Assembly: GCA_017446775.1 (NCBI GenBank)
Contig: JAFSQE010000015.1
Location: 62,001-126,000, forward strand
DNA from: Bacteroidales bacterium
Lineage (GTDB): Bacteria > Bacteroidota > Bacteroidia > Bacteroidales > UBA932
Length of the DNA stretch: 64,000 bases
Direction: 5' to 3'
The notes beneath the pieces were generated by a model, which worked only from the letters and a program-made list of their open reading frames with translations, had not been told where the DNA came from and did no database searches. Below are positions 56,563 through 64,000 of this stretch, piece by piece (within the stretch, counting starts at the first letter, position 1; every line of letters starts with the position of its first letter). Both the position numbers and the translations under genes were made by a program.

Positions 56563-58575
56563 ATGAAAAAGGTATTTGCACTTATGTTATCGTTTTTAGC
56601 GCTTGCTTCCTGCGGCCCTCAGCCAGAAAAGGCACCGGCCCTTGATCTTTCCAACCTGGATACGACCGTCAGCCCCAAGGTTGACTTTTATCGCTACGCC
56701 ACCGGCGGCTGGAAAGAGAAGAACCCGCTCCGAGCTGAATTCTCCCGCTTTGGCGCCTTCGACGTCATTGCAGAGAACAACCAGAAACAGCTCAACGAGC
56801 TGTTCGAATCGATGGTGGATATGAAGGCAAAGCGAGGCAGCGTAGACCAGAAGATATCTGACCTGTACAAGATGGCGCTTGATTCTACCACCCGCAACAG
56901 CCTGGGTGCAGAACCCATCAAACCATATATTGCAGAGATTCTGGCGGTGGATTCCAAAGAGGCTTTGGCAGAGCTGTTGGGCAAGATGTACCTTGTGAGC
57001 GAGGGCGGTTTTTATGGCTTTGGCGTAGAGGCCGACCTTGCGGACAGCGACATCCAGGTGCTCTACATGGGACAGGGCGGCCTTGGAATGGGCGACCGCG
57101 ACTACTATCTGCTGGAGAAGAATGCAGAACTCAAGGCGGGATATAAGGCTTTCCTGGTTAAGGCGCTCACCCTTGCCGGGATTTTGGATGCAGAGAAGGT
57201 TGCTGCCGACGATATGGCGGTAGAGGATGCTATGGCTCCGATATTCTGGAGCCGTGAGCAGAACCGCAATATGGCTGCAATCTACAACCCGATGTCATCT
57301 GCCGATATCTATGAACGCTGGCCCAACCTGATGCTGGACAAGGTGTTCGGCGCTGCCGGCGTGCCGGATCAGCAGAAGATAATAGTAGAGCAGCCCAGCT
57401 ACTTCGACGGGCTTGACCAGATCTTTGCACAGATGCCGCTGGAGCAACTCCGAAACTATCTGCTCTGCAGTTTCGTACACGGATCATGCGGCGCGCTGAG
57501 CGATGATTTCTATACCGCAAGCTGGGAGTTCTTCAGCCATCAGATGGCTGGTGCACAGGAGCAGAAACCGCGCTGGAAACGTGCAATGCAGGTGCCCAAC
57601 AGCCTGCTTGGCGAGGCGGTGGGCAAGATGTACGTAGAGCGCTATTTCCCCGCATCGTCAAAGAAACAGATGCTGGAGCTGGTAGAGAACCTTCGCGCTG
57701 CCTGGAACGAGCATATCGATGCCCTGGACTGGATGAGCGATTCTACCAAGATGCGCGCGCACGAGAAGTTAGATGCCTTCACGGTGAAGATCGGTTATCC
57801 CGACAAATGGAAAGATTATTCTACCCTGGATATCAATCCCGACAACACCTACTATGAGAATCTGCGCAATGCCAGCGCCTGGTATGTGCAGGATAACCTC
57901 TCCAAGTTGGGCAAGCCAACCGACAAGACAGAGTGGGGTATGACTCCGCAGACGGTGAACGCATATTACAACCCCACCACCAACGAGATTTGCTTCCCGG
58001 CAGGTATCCTTCAGAAACCTTTCTTCGATCCTGATGCGGACGCTCCCGTCAACTACGGCGGTATCGGCGTGGTAATCGGCCACGAGATGTCGCACGGCTT
58101 TGACGACCAGGGCAGCATGTTCGATGCCAAGGGCAATATGGCAAACTGGTGGACAGAGGAGGATAAGGAGAAATTCACCGCCAAGGGCGAAGTCCTTGTA
58201 AAGCAGTTCGACGAGATTGAGATTCTCCCCGGCGTAAAGGCCAATGGCCGCTATACCCTGGGTGAGAATATCGGCGACCACGGCGGCCTCTCCATTGCAT
58301 ACTCTGCCATGCAGAATGCCCTCAAGAAGCATCCGCAGGACCTTATCGACGGTTTTACTCCCGACCAGCGTTTCTACCTCTCATACGGTATCATCTGGGC
58401 TCAGAACATAACCGACCAGGAGAAGGCCCGTCTGACCAACATGGACCCGCACTCGCTGGCAGAGAACCGCGTGAACGTCTCCCTGCGCAACTTCCAGACC
58501 TTCTTTGATGCATTCGATATCAAGGAAGGCGACCCGATGTTCCGCGCGGAAGAGGAACGAGTACATATCTGGTAA
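56563..58575 (+). CDS. M13 family zinc metallopeptidase, lipoprotein (PepO-like)
   Basis: Neprilysin-type endopeptidase (670 aa) with a lipoprotein signal: lipobox ALASC, C17 lipidated. The zinc site is complete: HEMSH starting at H507 and E568 in ENIGDHGG, plus the substrate-binding NAYYNPTTNEICFPAG around 465-480. The N-terminal helical M13_N domain covers about 30-410. It ends ERVHIW, the typical C-terminal end of M13 enzymes (RxxxW). It is probably anchored in the envelope and degrades peptides. Confidence 0.93.
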   Translation: MKKVFALMLSFLALASCGPQPEKAPALDLSNLDTTVSPKVDFYRYATGGWKEKNPLRAEFSRFGAFDVIAENNQKQLNELFESMVDMKAKRGSVDQKISDLYKMALDSTTRNSLGAEPIKPYIAEILAVDSKEALAELLGKMYLVSEGGFYGFGVEADLADSDIQVLYMGQGGLGMGDRDYYLLEKNAELKAGYKAFLVKALTLAGILDAEKVAADDMAVEDAMAPIFWSREQNRNMAAIYNPMSSADIYERWPNLMLDKVFGAAGVPDQQKIIVEQPSYFDGLDQIFAQMPLEQLRNYLLCSFVHGSCGALSDDFYTASWEFFSHQMAGAQEQKPRWKRAMQVPNSLLGEAVGKMYVERYFPASSKKQMLELVENLRAAWNEHIDALDWMSDSTKMRAHEKLDAFTVKIGYPDKWKDYSTLDINPDNTYYENLRNASAWYVQDNLSKLGKPTDKTEWGMTPQTVNAYYNPTTNEICFPAGILQKPFFDPDADAPVNYGGIGVVIGHEMSHGFDDQGSMFDAKGNMANWWTEEDKEKFTAKGEVLVKQFDEIEILPGVKANGRYTLGENIGDHGGLSIAYSAMQNALKKHPQDLIDGFTPDQRFYLSYGIIWAQNITDQEKARLTNMDPHSLAENRVNVSLRNFQTFFDAFDIKEGDPMFRAEEERVHIW

Positions 58576-58584
58576 TCTGTTTAT

Positions 58585-59855
58585 ATGAACGCATCTTACA
58601 AACGGTTTGACATGAACAAACCGCCAGTGCGTACGCGTTGGTACCTTTGGCCGATAACCCTGCTGCTTAGTTTCCCATCTGTGATAAAGCACAAGGCTAA
58701 GCTTAAAAAGATAGGGATGGAGGGGATTAAACCCCCGTATGTGCTGCTTTGCAACCATAATTCGTTCCTTGATTTCAAGGTTGCCACAAGGGCGATATTT
58801 CCCAGGCGAGCCAACTATGTGGTGGCTATCGACGGCTTTATAGGCCGCAAGTGGCTGCTCCAGCAGGTCGGTTGCATCTGCAAGCGCTAGTTTACCTCCG
58901 ATATCCGACTGGTGCGTCAGCTGCGCAAGACCATAGAACACGGAGACATTGCGGTGATATATCCCGAGGCGCGTTATTCGCTGTGCGGCACCACAGCCGT
59001 ACTGCCCGAATCGCTGGGCAAGCTCTGCAAGCTCTTGAAGGTGCCGGTCGTATCGCTGATATGCCACGGACATCATGTAACATCGCCGTTCTGGAACCTG
59101 CGCGAGCGCGGTGTAATGCCGACCGAGGCGGAGATGACTTTGCTCTTTACCCCGGAACAGCTCAAGGATGCCTCTATACAGGAGGTCAATTCCCGCATTG
59201 TGGAGGCTTTCCAATACGACGATTTCGCATGGCAGAAAGAGCGTGGTATCCGTACGCCCTACGCCAAACGCGCCGAGGGGCTGCACAAGGTGCTGTATCA
59301 ATGTCCGGCATGCGGCACCGAGTTCGAGATGACCTCAGAAGGGACACAGCTTATCTGCAAGCACTGCGGCAAGCGGTGGAACATGACAGAGCTGGGAGAG
59401 CTGGAAGCCGTTGAAGGGGAGACCGAGTTCAGCCACATCCCCGACTGGTACGAGTGGGAGAGGGCCAATGTCCGCCGCGAGGTGGAGGCTGGGACCTACT
59501 CGTCGGGCACACTGCCGGTGTATGTCAATACGCTGCCCAACGCATTGAAGTTCAGGTTCCTGGGAAATGGCACGCTGTTACACGATATGAACGGATTCCA
59601 TGTGCATGGCGTCGAGCCTGACGGGGAGCGCTTCGATATGGATATACCGGTGGCGGCTCAGTATTCCTGCCATATAGAATATGAATATCTGGGCAAATAC
59701 GGCGACTGATCGATCTCAATACCCTGGATGATACGTGGTATATCTATCCCGGCGGAAGGCCTTTCGCCGTTACAAAGATGGCCCTGGCTACAGAAGAACT
59801 CTATTTTGCACACTGCCGCGCTGCCGGCCGCGAATGCCCTCCCGGCCTGGCGTAG
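58585..59855 (+). pseudogene. Inactivated lysophospholipid-type acyltransferase
   Basis: The frame starts MNASYKRFDMNKPPVRTRWYL, has the PlsC-type HX4D motif as NHNSFLD and continues to ICKR, where a TAG (58888-58890) interrupts it. The same frame goes on with FTSDIRLVRQLRKTIEHG, the second acyltransferase block YPEARYS, and a zinc ribbon CPACG...CKHCG. At 59707 it meets TGA after KYGD, but reading on in another frame (from 59709) gives IDLNTLDDTWYIYPGGRPF and KMALATEELYFAH up to a stop at 59855. So there is one nonsense change and one likely 1-base deletion. An intact relative would be about 420 aa and acylate a lysophospholipid or glycerol phosphate. Confidence 0.82.
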
Positions 59856-59862
59856 CGCGCAG

Positions 59863-60321
59863 CTATTCCCGTGTGGCGAGCCTCTGCTCTGCCAGTTTCT
59901 CGTATTTGGTGCCTGGACGGCCCCAGTTGGCGTAAGGATAGATGCTTATGCCGCCGCGTGGGGTAAACAGGCCGGTGACCTCTATGTAGCGGGGATTCAT
60001 CAGCTTGATGAGGTCCTTCATGATGATGTTGACGCAGTCCTCGTGGAAGGCACCCTCGTTGCGGAAGCTGAACAGGTAGAGCTTGAGGCTCTTGCTCTCT
60101 ACCATCTTTACGTCCGGGATGTAGCAGATACGTATCTCTGCATAATCGGGCTGCCCGGTGATGGGACACAGCGAGGTGAACTCGGGGCAGTTGAAGCGCA
60201 CCCAGTAGTCGTTCTCCTGATGCTGGTTCTCAAATGCTTCCAACACCTGGGGAGCGTAGGAATCGGCGTATTTTGTCATGCGGCCAAGCGACTGCAGGCC
60301 CTCTTCTTTGCGGTCTTTCAT
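59863..60321 (-). CDS. queF: QueF, 7-cyano-7-deazaguanine reductase
   Basis: NADPH-dependent reduction of preQ0 to preQ1 in queuosine synthesis, cytoplasmic. The 152 aa single-domain (unimodular) form has the catalytic Cys C52 in [17 protein letters not shown] and Asp D59 seven residues later, plus FHEDCVN with the substrate-binding Glu. It lies 3 bases downstream of yhhQ; both follow a likely preQ1 riboswitch. Confidence 0.97.
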   Translation of the reverse strand: MKDRKEEGLQSLGRMTKYADSYAPQVLEAFENQHQENDYWVRFNCPEFTSLCPITGQPDYAEIRICYIPDVKMVESKSLKLYLFSFRNEGAFHEDCVNIIMKDLIKLMNPRYIEVTGLFTPRGGISIYPYANWGRPGTKYEKLAEQRLATRE

Positions 60322-60324
60322 GGA

Positions 60325-61008
60325 TTATTGTATGTCTTTGATTTTAAACGGATTGTAATTGATGCCACGGTCGAAGGTGTCCACCCCTTCATGCTCCTTG
60401 ACGCGGCGTACCACCAACGTTGTCACGGGGAGAATCACTATCTCGTAGAGTACCTTGAAACTAACCTGTGCCGCCATCATCGTAAGCAGCGCGCCTAAAG
60501 GTGTCCCCCAGAACGCTATCGGCATAAATATCAGTGAGTCCAGCATCTCTCCCGCCAGCGACGATACAATGGCGCGTACCCCGAATCTTCGCCCCTCGGA
60601 AGCTATCTTCATCTTGCTCAGTACCAACGCATTCATTGTAGATCCGGCAAGGAATGCCAGCATCGATGCCACGAATACGCGGGGAGCCATATTGAATACG
60701 AAGTTGAAATGTTCGCCGCCGTCCCAGAAAGAAGCTGCCGGCAGCCAAACCACAACCTGACCCATAATCACAACGAACAGGTTGGCCATAAAGGCCAGCC
60801 AGATTACCATGCGGGCGCGGCGGAATCCCCATACCTCGGCTATGCAGTCGTTGAGGATGTAGGAGATAGGAAATATGAGCACGGCTCCCGGCAGATTGAT
60901 GTTGCCGAAGATATGGAATACCTTGGTGGCAAATAAGTTGGATGAGATCAGGCAGACGACCAGCGCTACCGTCATCAGCAGGAATGTAGCTGAGAATTTC
61001 TGTTTCAT
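60325..61008 (-). CDS. yhhQ: YhhQ, queuosine precursor transporter
   Basis: Inner-membrane protein (227 aa) of the VUT/YhhQ family, known in E. coli to import preQ0/preQ1. About six helices; conserved PISYILNDCIAEVWGFRRAR (about 48-67) and SSLAGEMLDSLIFMPIAFWG (about 148-167). It forms an operon with queF, so this cell may import preQ0 and reduce it. No queC, queD or queE is in the window. The start AUG lies directly behind a preQ1-I-like fold. Confidence 0.94.
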   Translation of the reverse strand: MKQKFSATFLLMTVALVVCLISSNLFATKVFHIFGNINLPGAVLIFPISYILNDCIAEVWGFRRARMVIWLAFMANLFVVIMGQVVVWLPAASFWDGGEHFNFVFNMAPRVFVASMLAFLAGSTMNALVLSKMKIASEGRRFGVRAIVSSLAGEMLDSLIFMPIAFWGTPLGALLTMMAAQVSFKVLYEIVILPVTTLVVRRVKEHEGVDTFDRGINYNPFKIKDIQ

Positions 61009-61013
61009 TTGTG

Positions 61014-61063
61014 CAGTTTTTATAGTGGTGCCTGTTACACTTGAAACGGATTATTTCCGTTTC
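61014..61063 (-). promoter_or_regulatory. preQ1-I-like riboswitch before yhhQ-queF
   Basis: On the minus strand, an 8 bp hairpin GAAACGGA/TCCGTTTC (61063-61043) is followed by P1 AGUG (61041-61038) with CACU (61027-61024), loop UAACAGGCAC, A-rich tail AUAAAAA (61023-61017), then CUG (61016-61014) that pairs with CAG in the loop as P2. The known Thermoanaerobacter aptamer has the same loop frame U..CAG..AC, and the Bacillus one has the tail AUAAAAAACUAA. Loop U61037 and C61028 stand at the ligand-contacting positions. The AUG starts 6 bases after P2, so ligand binding should hide it from the ribosome. Confidence 0.75.
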
Positions 61064-61069
61064 TCGCTG

Positions 61070-61077
61070 CAAATATA
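61070..61077 (-). promoter_or_regulatory. -7 box of the yhhQ-queF operon
   Basis: TATATTTG followed by C on the minus strand. Transcription would start near 61065, just before the first hairpin of the riboswitch leader. Confidence 0.55.
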
Positions 61078-61078
61078 G

Positions 61079-61086
61079 TATTTTTG
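61079..61086 (+). promoter_or_regulatory. -7 box abutting the metallophosphoesterase start
   Basis: TATTTTTG followed by C; TTTC at 61054-61057 is 21 bases upstream as a weak -33. Only 5 bases separate the box from ATG 61092. It is back to back with the yhhQ box. Confidence 0.5.
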
Positions 61087-61091
61087 CCGAC

Positions 61092-62222
61092 ATGAATTAC
61101 TTTTCTTCGGCAGGTTTCACATTGTTACTGGTTGCGGCAATCGTATATGTCGCCATACGGATATACCGTATTCTACCGGTACAAAAGTGGCTTAAAACGA
61201 CCCTTACGGTGGTTTATTCGGTTGCAGCGGTGTTCTTCACCCTCTCTGTGACAGGCTGCCTGGACCTGTTGCCGTTATCTCTGGCAAGTTTTATCTACAT
61301 CTTTGGCAATTCCTGGTTCATCTTCTTTTTCTATGCGCTGATTATCTTTCTGACGATGGAGGTTCTGCGCTTTTTTGGCATTCTGAAAAAGGAGGTGATG
61401 CGCCGCAACGTTGTCGGCAGCGCCGTAATCTTTGGCATCATAGCTGCGCTGATGATCTGCGGCGCGATAAATTACCGGCATAAATACCGCGAGGAGATAT
61501 CAATCAGCACAGTTAAGGTAGAACGTCCGGTCAAGATAGTGATGATGAGCGACCTGCATATCGGCTACCATAACCGTCGCGCAGAGCTCGCCCGCTGGAT
61601 AGATATGGTGAATGCAGAAAAGCCCGATATCTTTCTGATTGCGGGTGATATTATAGACCGCAGCGCCAGGGCGGTTTACGACGAAGGCGATGCTGCCGAA
61701 TTCCATCGGCTCAATGCCCCCGTATATGCCTGCCTTGGCAATCACGAGTATTATGCGGGACGGGATTCATCCATACAGTTCTACCGCGAAGCGGGTATCA
61801 ATCTGTTGATAGATTCTGCGGTTACGGTGTGCGGCATCACCATTATCGGGCGCGACGACTCTGTGAACGAAGAGCGGTGCAGCGCAGAAGATCTAACCCG
61901 GCACACCGATCCCACAAGCTACCGGATCCTGCTTACGCACAAGCCCGATACCCTCTCGCAGGCGTGTCGGGCCGGGGTTGACCTCCAGCTTAGCGGGCAT
62001 ACCCACGGCGGCCAGATATGGCCTGTTACATGGCTGGTGAGCATTCAGGACGAACTCGCGCACGGCTATAAAGAGAAAGACGGTACGCGGTTCTACGTTT
62101 CTTCAGGAATCGGAATATGGGGCGGACGCTTCCGCATTGGTTCACGGAGCGAATACCTGGTGCTTAACCTTGTGCCTGTTGCCCCGCCGTCGTTCCGGCA
62201 GGCAGCAGAGAACACACCTTAG
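61092..62222 (+). CDS. Membrane-anchored metallophosphoesterase
   Basis: Protein of 376 aa from ATG 61092 (MNYFSSAGFTLLLVAAIVYV), with four or so N-terminal helices up to about residue 135 and a calcineurin-like phosphoesterase domain. Metal-site motifs in order: MMSDLHIG, AGDIIDR, GNHEYY, LLTHKPD and SGHTHGGQIWP, all complete. It resembles the YkuE/LpxH-like group; possible substrates are nucleotides or lipid phosphates, not decidable here. A longer frame from 61041 crosses the promoter and was not used. Confidence 0.88.
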   Translation: MNYFSSAGFTLLLVAAIVYVAIRIYRILPVQKWLKTTLTVVYSVAAVFFTLSVTGCLDLLPLSLASFIYIFGNSWFIFFFYALIIFLTMEVLRFFGILKKEVMRRNVVGSAVIFGIIAALMICGAINYRHKYREEISISTVKVERPVKIVMMSDLHIGYHNRRAELARWIDMVNAEKPDIFLIAGDIIDRSARAVYDEGDAAEFHRLNAPVYACLGNHEYYAGRDSSIQFYREAGINLLIDSAVTVCGITIIGRDDSVNEERCSAEDLTRHTDPTSYRILLTHKPDTLSQACRAGVDLQLSGHTHGGQIWPVTWLVSIQDELAHGYKEKDGTRFYVSSGIGIWGGRFRIGSRSEYLVLNLVPVAPPSFRQAAENTP

Positions 62223-62225
62223 GCG

Positions 62226-63965
62226 CTACTGTTCAAAGCTAACCATAGTGCGCAGCCACTCGCCGATGCGGTCCAGGAAATTGTAGCTCCCGGTTCCGGG
62301 CGATGCTGTTTTCTGGAAGCCGTGGTCGCGCAGCGCCAGGGTGTGCAGTTCGCTCTGCAGCCCCATTGCCCGCAGCCTTTCCCAGATATAGACTGAAGCC
62401 ATGGAGGATACCTCATCTGCATCGCCGTGAATCAGGAACATGGGGCAGGTGCCCTTGTCAAATATCAGTTCCGGGTTCAGGGTAACCCCCTGTCCGCATC
62501 CCCTGGTAAGGTTGTATCCTTCGCCATCGTCGTCGCTCAGTGTGTATGCTACATAAATGCCCACGGCCCACTGCACGTTGCACGGGAGAGTGTCTATTTC
62601 ATCTATCGGGAGATAAGACTGATGCTGTGAAGATGCTACCCCCATCATGGTGAGGTGTCCGCCGGCAGAGCATCCCATTATACCTATCTGGTTCGGATCC
62701 AGGCCATAATCTGCCGCTTTGCTGCGCACCAGGCGCACAGTACGCTGCAGATCCTGCCATGCGGTGATATACTTGTCCATCCCATTGGGGCGGGGGCAGC
62801 GGTATTTGAGTGTAACCACAGTCATTCCCATCTCGTTGAGGTAGCGGCGTGCGGGCGCGGCCTCGTAGCTGTCGGGGTCGTTGTTTATGTAGCTGCCGCC
62901 GGAGTAGACTATCTGTATGGCTTTGGTTTTCAGCTTCTTGGGGAAGTGCCATTCAATGTATGGCTCCCACTGGTGCTCCTGTAAGTCCGGGATCTTCCCT
63001 TCGGGCCAGACGGGTTCCTTGATGTAGCGGCTGCGGGCTTCGTCGCTGTTGTAGCGCTCGGAAAGCAACACCTCCGGCTGCAGCGGCTCCAGCAGCCCCA
63101 GCTGACGCAGGAACTCGTGAGCCCGTTCTGCCCCCAGTTCCATGTGGGGTTTGTTGGGGTAAAGGTGCAGTTCTGCAGGGATCCCCATCTCGTGCAGCTT
63201 GCGGTAAATCATGGTAGAGCCGTTGGGAGAGTAGGGGTCCGCGCCGCCGTGATGCAGCGTCATGGGGCAGGTCTTCTCGTCGAACTTGAAAACCTTGGAC
63301 AGGGTAACCTCCGGGCCGAATCCCTGGAATTGTGCCTCGGTGCCGTTTTCGCCGTCCGAGGTCACGTATGCCGGGGAATTCACCACCGCCCAGTTCAGGT
63401 GGCAGGATATCCTGTCGATCTTGTCTATGGGCTTGTATGCCGGGGTCTGGGAGCTGGTGGCCAGCAGCAGTATCATATGCGAGCCGGCCGACATCCCTAT
63501 CGCCCCTATCTTTTCCGGGTCATAGCCGCGCTTTGCCGCCTCGGAACGAACCACGCGCACCGCACGTTGCCCGTCTTCCCAGGCGCTCTGGTATACCGGA
63601 AGCCCTTCCGGACGCGGGGTGCGGTACACAAAGTTGACGCACTGGAAACCGAGTGCGGTGTAGGCTTCGCGCCACCGCTTGATATGATGGATGTCGCAGC
63701 AGGTTTCGTATCCGCCGCCCGATGTGAGTATCATGCAGCCGCCGTTGCGCACCTCCGGCGCCGGGGCGTCGAACCACTCCAGATAGGGTTCACGGTGGGT
63801 GTCGGGGTCAAAAACGGGTTTGAAGAGTTCGTCTGTCATTGTCGCCACCTGAGCCGGCTGTGCATCGGGCATCTTGCCCTTGGGCCAGATATATTCCCGC
63901 TCCCAGCCAAATGCGTTAAGCGATACAAACAGCAGCAGTGCGATAACCGTCAATCTTTGTTTCAT
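62226..63965 (-). CDS. Exported protein with two tandem alpha/beta-hydrolase domains
   Basis: Protein of 579 aa with a signal peptide (MKQRLTVIALLLFVSLNAFG) and two homologous hydrolase domains. Each begins with a WPxGKxPD sequence (27-34 and 320-327), has a GxSxG nucleophile (GMSAG, S159; GCSAG, S433) and a matching CRTPRP/CPRPNG segment before it. Late His candidates are in NKPHME (H274) and RDHGFQ. The best guess is a carbohydrate esterase of the acetyl-xylan/BD-FAE type acting in the periplasm. Both domains keep a nucleophile, so both may be active. It is convergent with the metallophosphoesterase gene, 3 bases apart. Confidence 0.82.
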   Translation of the reverse strand: MKQRLTVIALLLFVSLNAFGWEREYIWPKGKMPDAQPAQVATMTDELFKPVFDPDTHREPYLEWFDAPAPEVRNGGCMILTSGGGYETCCDIHHIKRWREAYTALGFQCVNFVYRTPRPEGLPVYQSAWEDGQRAVRVVRSEAAKRGYDPEKIGAIGMSAGSHMILLLATSSQTPAYKPIDKIDRISCHLNWAVVNSPAYVTSDGENGTEAQFQGFGPEVTLSKVFKFDEKTCPMTLHHGGADPYSPNGSTMIYRKLHEMGIPAELHLYPNKPHMELGAERAHEFLRQLGLLEPLQPEVLLSERYNSDEARSRYIKEPVWPEGKIPDLQEHQWEPYIEWHFPKKLKTKAIQIVYSGGSYINNDPDSYEAAPARRYLNEMGMTVVTLKYRCPRPNGMDKYITAWQDLQRTVRLVRSKAADYGLDPNQIGIMGCSAGGHLTMMGVASSQHQSYLPIDEIDTLPCNVQWAVGIYVAYTLSDDDGEGYNLTRGCGQGVTLNPELIFDKGTCPMFLIHGDADEVSSMASVYIWERLRAMGLQSELHTLALRDHGFQKTASPGTGSYNFLDRIGEWLRTMVSFEQ

Positions 63966-63988
63966 GGGATATACAATTAAACTATGGA

Positions 63989-63996
63989 CAAATATA
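63989..63996 (-). promoter_or_regulatory. -7 box of the tandem-hydrolase gene
   Basis: TATATTTG on the minus strand, 23 bases upstream of the ATG at 63965. The -33 region lies beyond the window end. Confidence 0.5.
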
Positions 63997-64000
63997 ATCA

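Noticed and set aside
58888-58890. Programmed read-through of TAG in the acyltransferase gene
   Set aside because: A second lesion (frameshift near 59707) exists in the same gene and no recoding element is visible, so decay is simpler.

Overview
This window looks like a chromosomal piece of a member of the order Bacteroidales (phylum Bacteroidota) of moderate GC content. The evidence is the Na+-translocating NQR complex, the DUF4295 gene behind rpmG, the DUF4199 and GT2 pair, a Rho with a long Q/N-rich insertion, and repeated matches to the Bacteroidota promoter form TTTG-N19/21-TAnnTTTG. I cannot name the family or genus. Most of the window is housekeeping, densely packed, with many gene overlaps of 4 to 14 bases.

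Layout: 1-2.2 kb, end of an nqr operon (nqrD partial, nqrE, nqrF). 2.2-4.3 kb, rfbA-rfbB for dTDP-sugar synthesis (minus). 4.3-5.6 kb, a VWA lipoprotein. 5.6-9.8 kb, tig-clpP-clpX plus a GT2 glycosyltransferase (minus). 9.9-13.9 kb, M20 dipeptidase, pyrF and rho. 13.9-18.4 kb, tamB (minus). 18.5-23.8 kb, gyrA, a TPR protein and a PurF-like amidotransferase. 23.8-24.9 kb, a short ComEC-like protein (minus). 25-26.2 kb, ackA. 26.3-28.9 kb, lutABC lactate oxidation genes (minus). 29-36.6 kb, nitroreductase lipoprotein, secA and a small ferredoxin (minus), then DUF1573, meaB and a putative Mn transporter. 36.6-38 kb, GT2 and DUF4199 (minus). 38-43.4 kb, thrS-infC-rpmI-rplT-lepB and rpmB-rpmG-DUF4295. 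43.4-49.2 kb, radical SAM protein, ftsY, pheT and lnt (minus). 49.3-52.3 kb, tmRNA and an accessory insertion. 52.3-64 kb, dsbD (minus), three exported proteins, an inactivated acyltransferase, queF-yhhQ (minus), a metallophosphoesterase and a two-domain esterase-like protein (minus).

The most interesting accessory region is 49.6-52.3 kb. The last 86 bases of the tmRNA gene are repeated 2.6 kb downstream with one mismatch. Between the two copies lie a run of hairpins, a decayed phage-type ClpP remnant, a GH78-like enzyme and a diverged fragment of the 3' end of dsbD. This looks like the remains of an integrative element or an imported segment at ssrA.

Regulatory points include a likely preQ1-I type riboswitch at the start codon of the yhhQ-queF operon, an infC gene that most likely starts at ATA and uses the same TAGGAGG-N8-start layout as nqrE and nqrF, and a group of genes whose -7 box lies only 3-6 bases from the ATG, which suggests leaderless mRNAs. 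An unusual pair of inverted 39-base hairpins lies between ackA and the lut operon.
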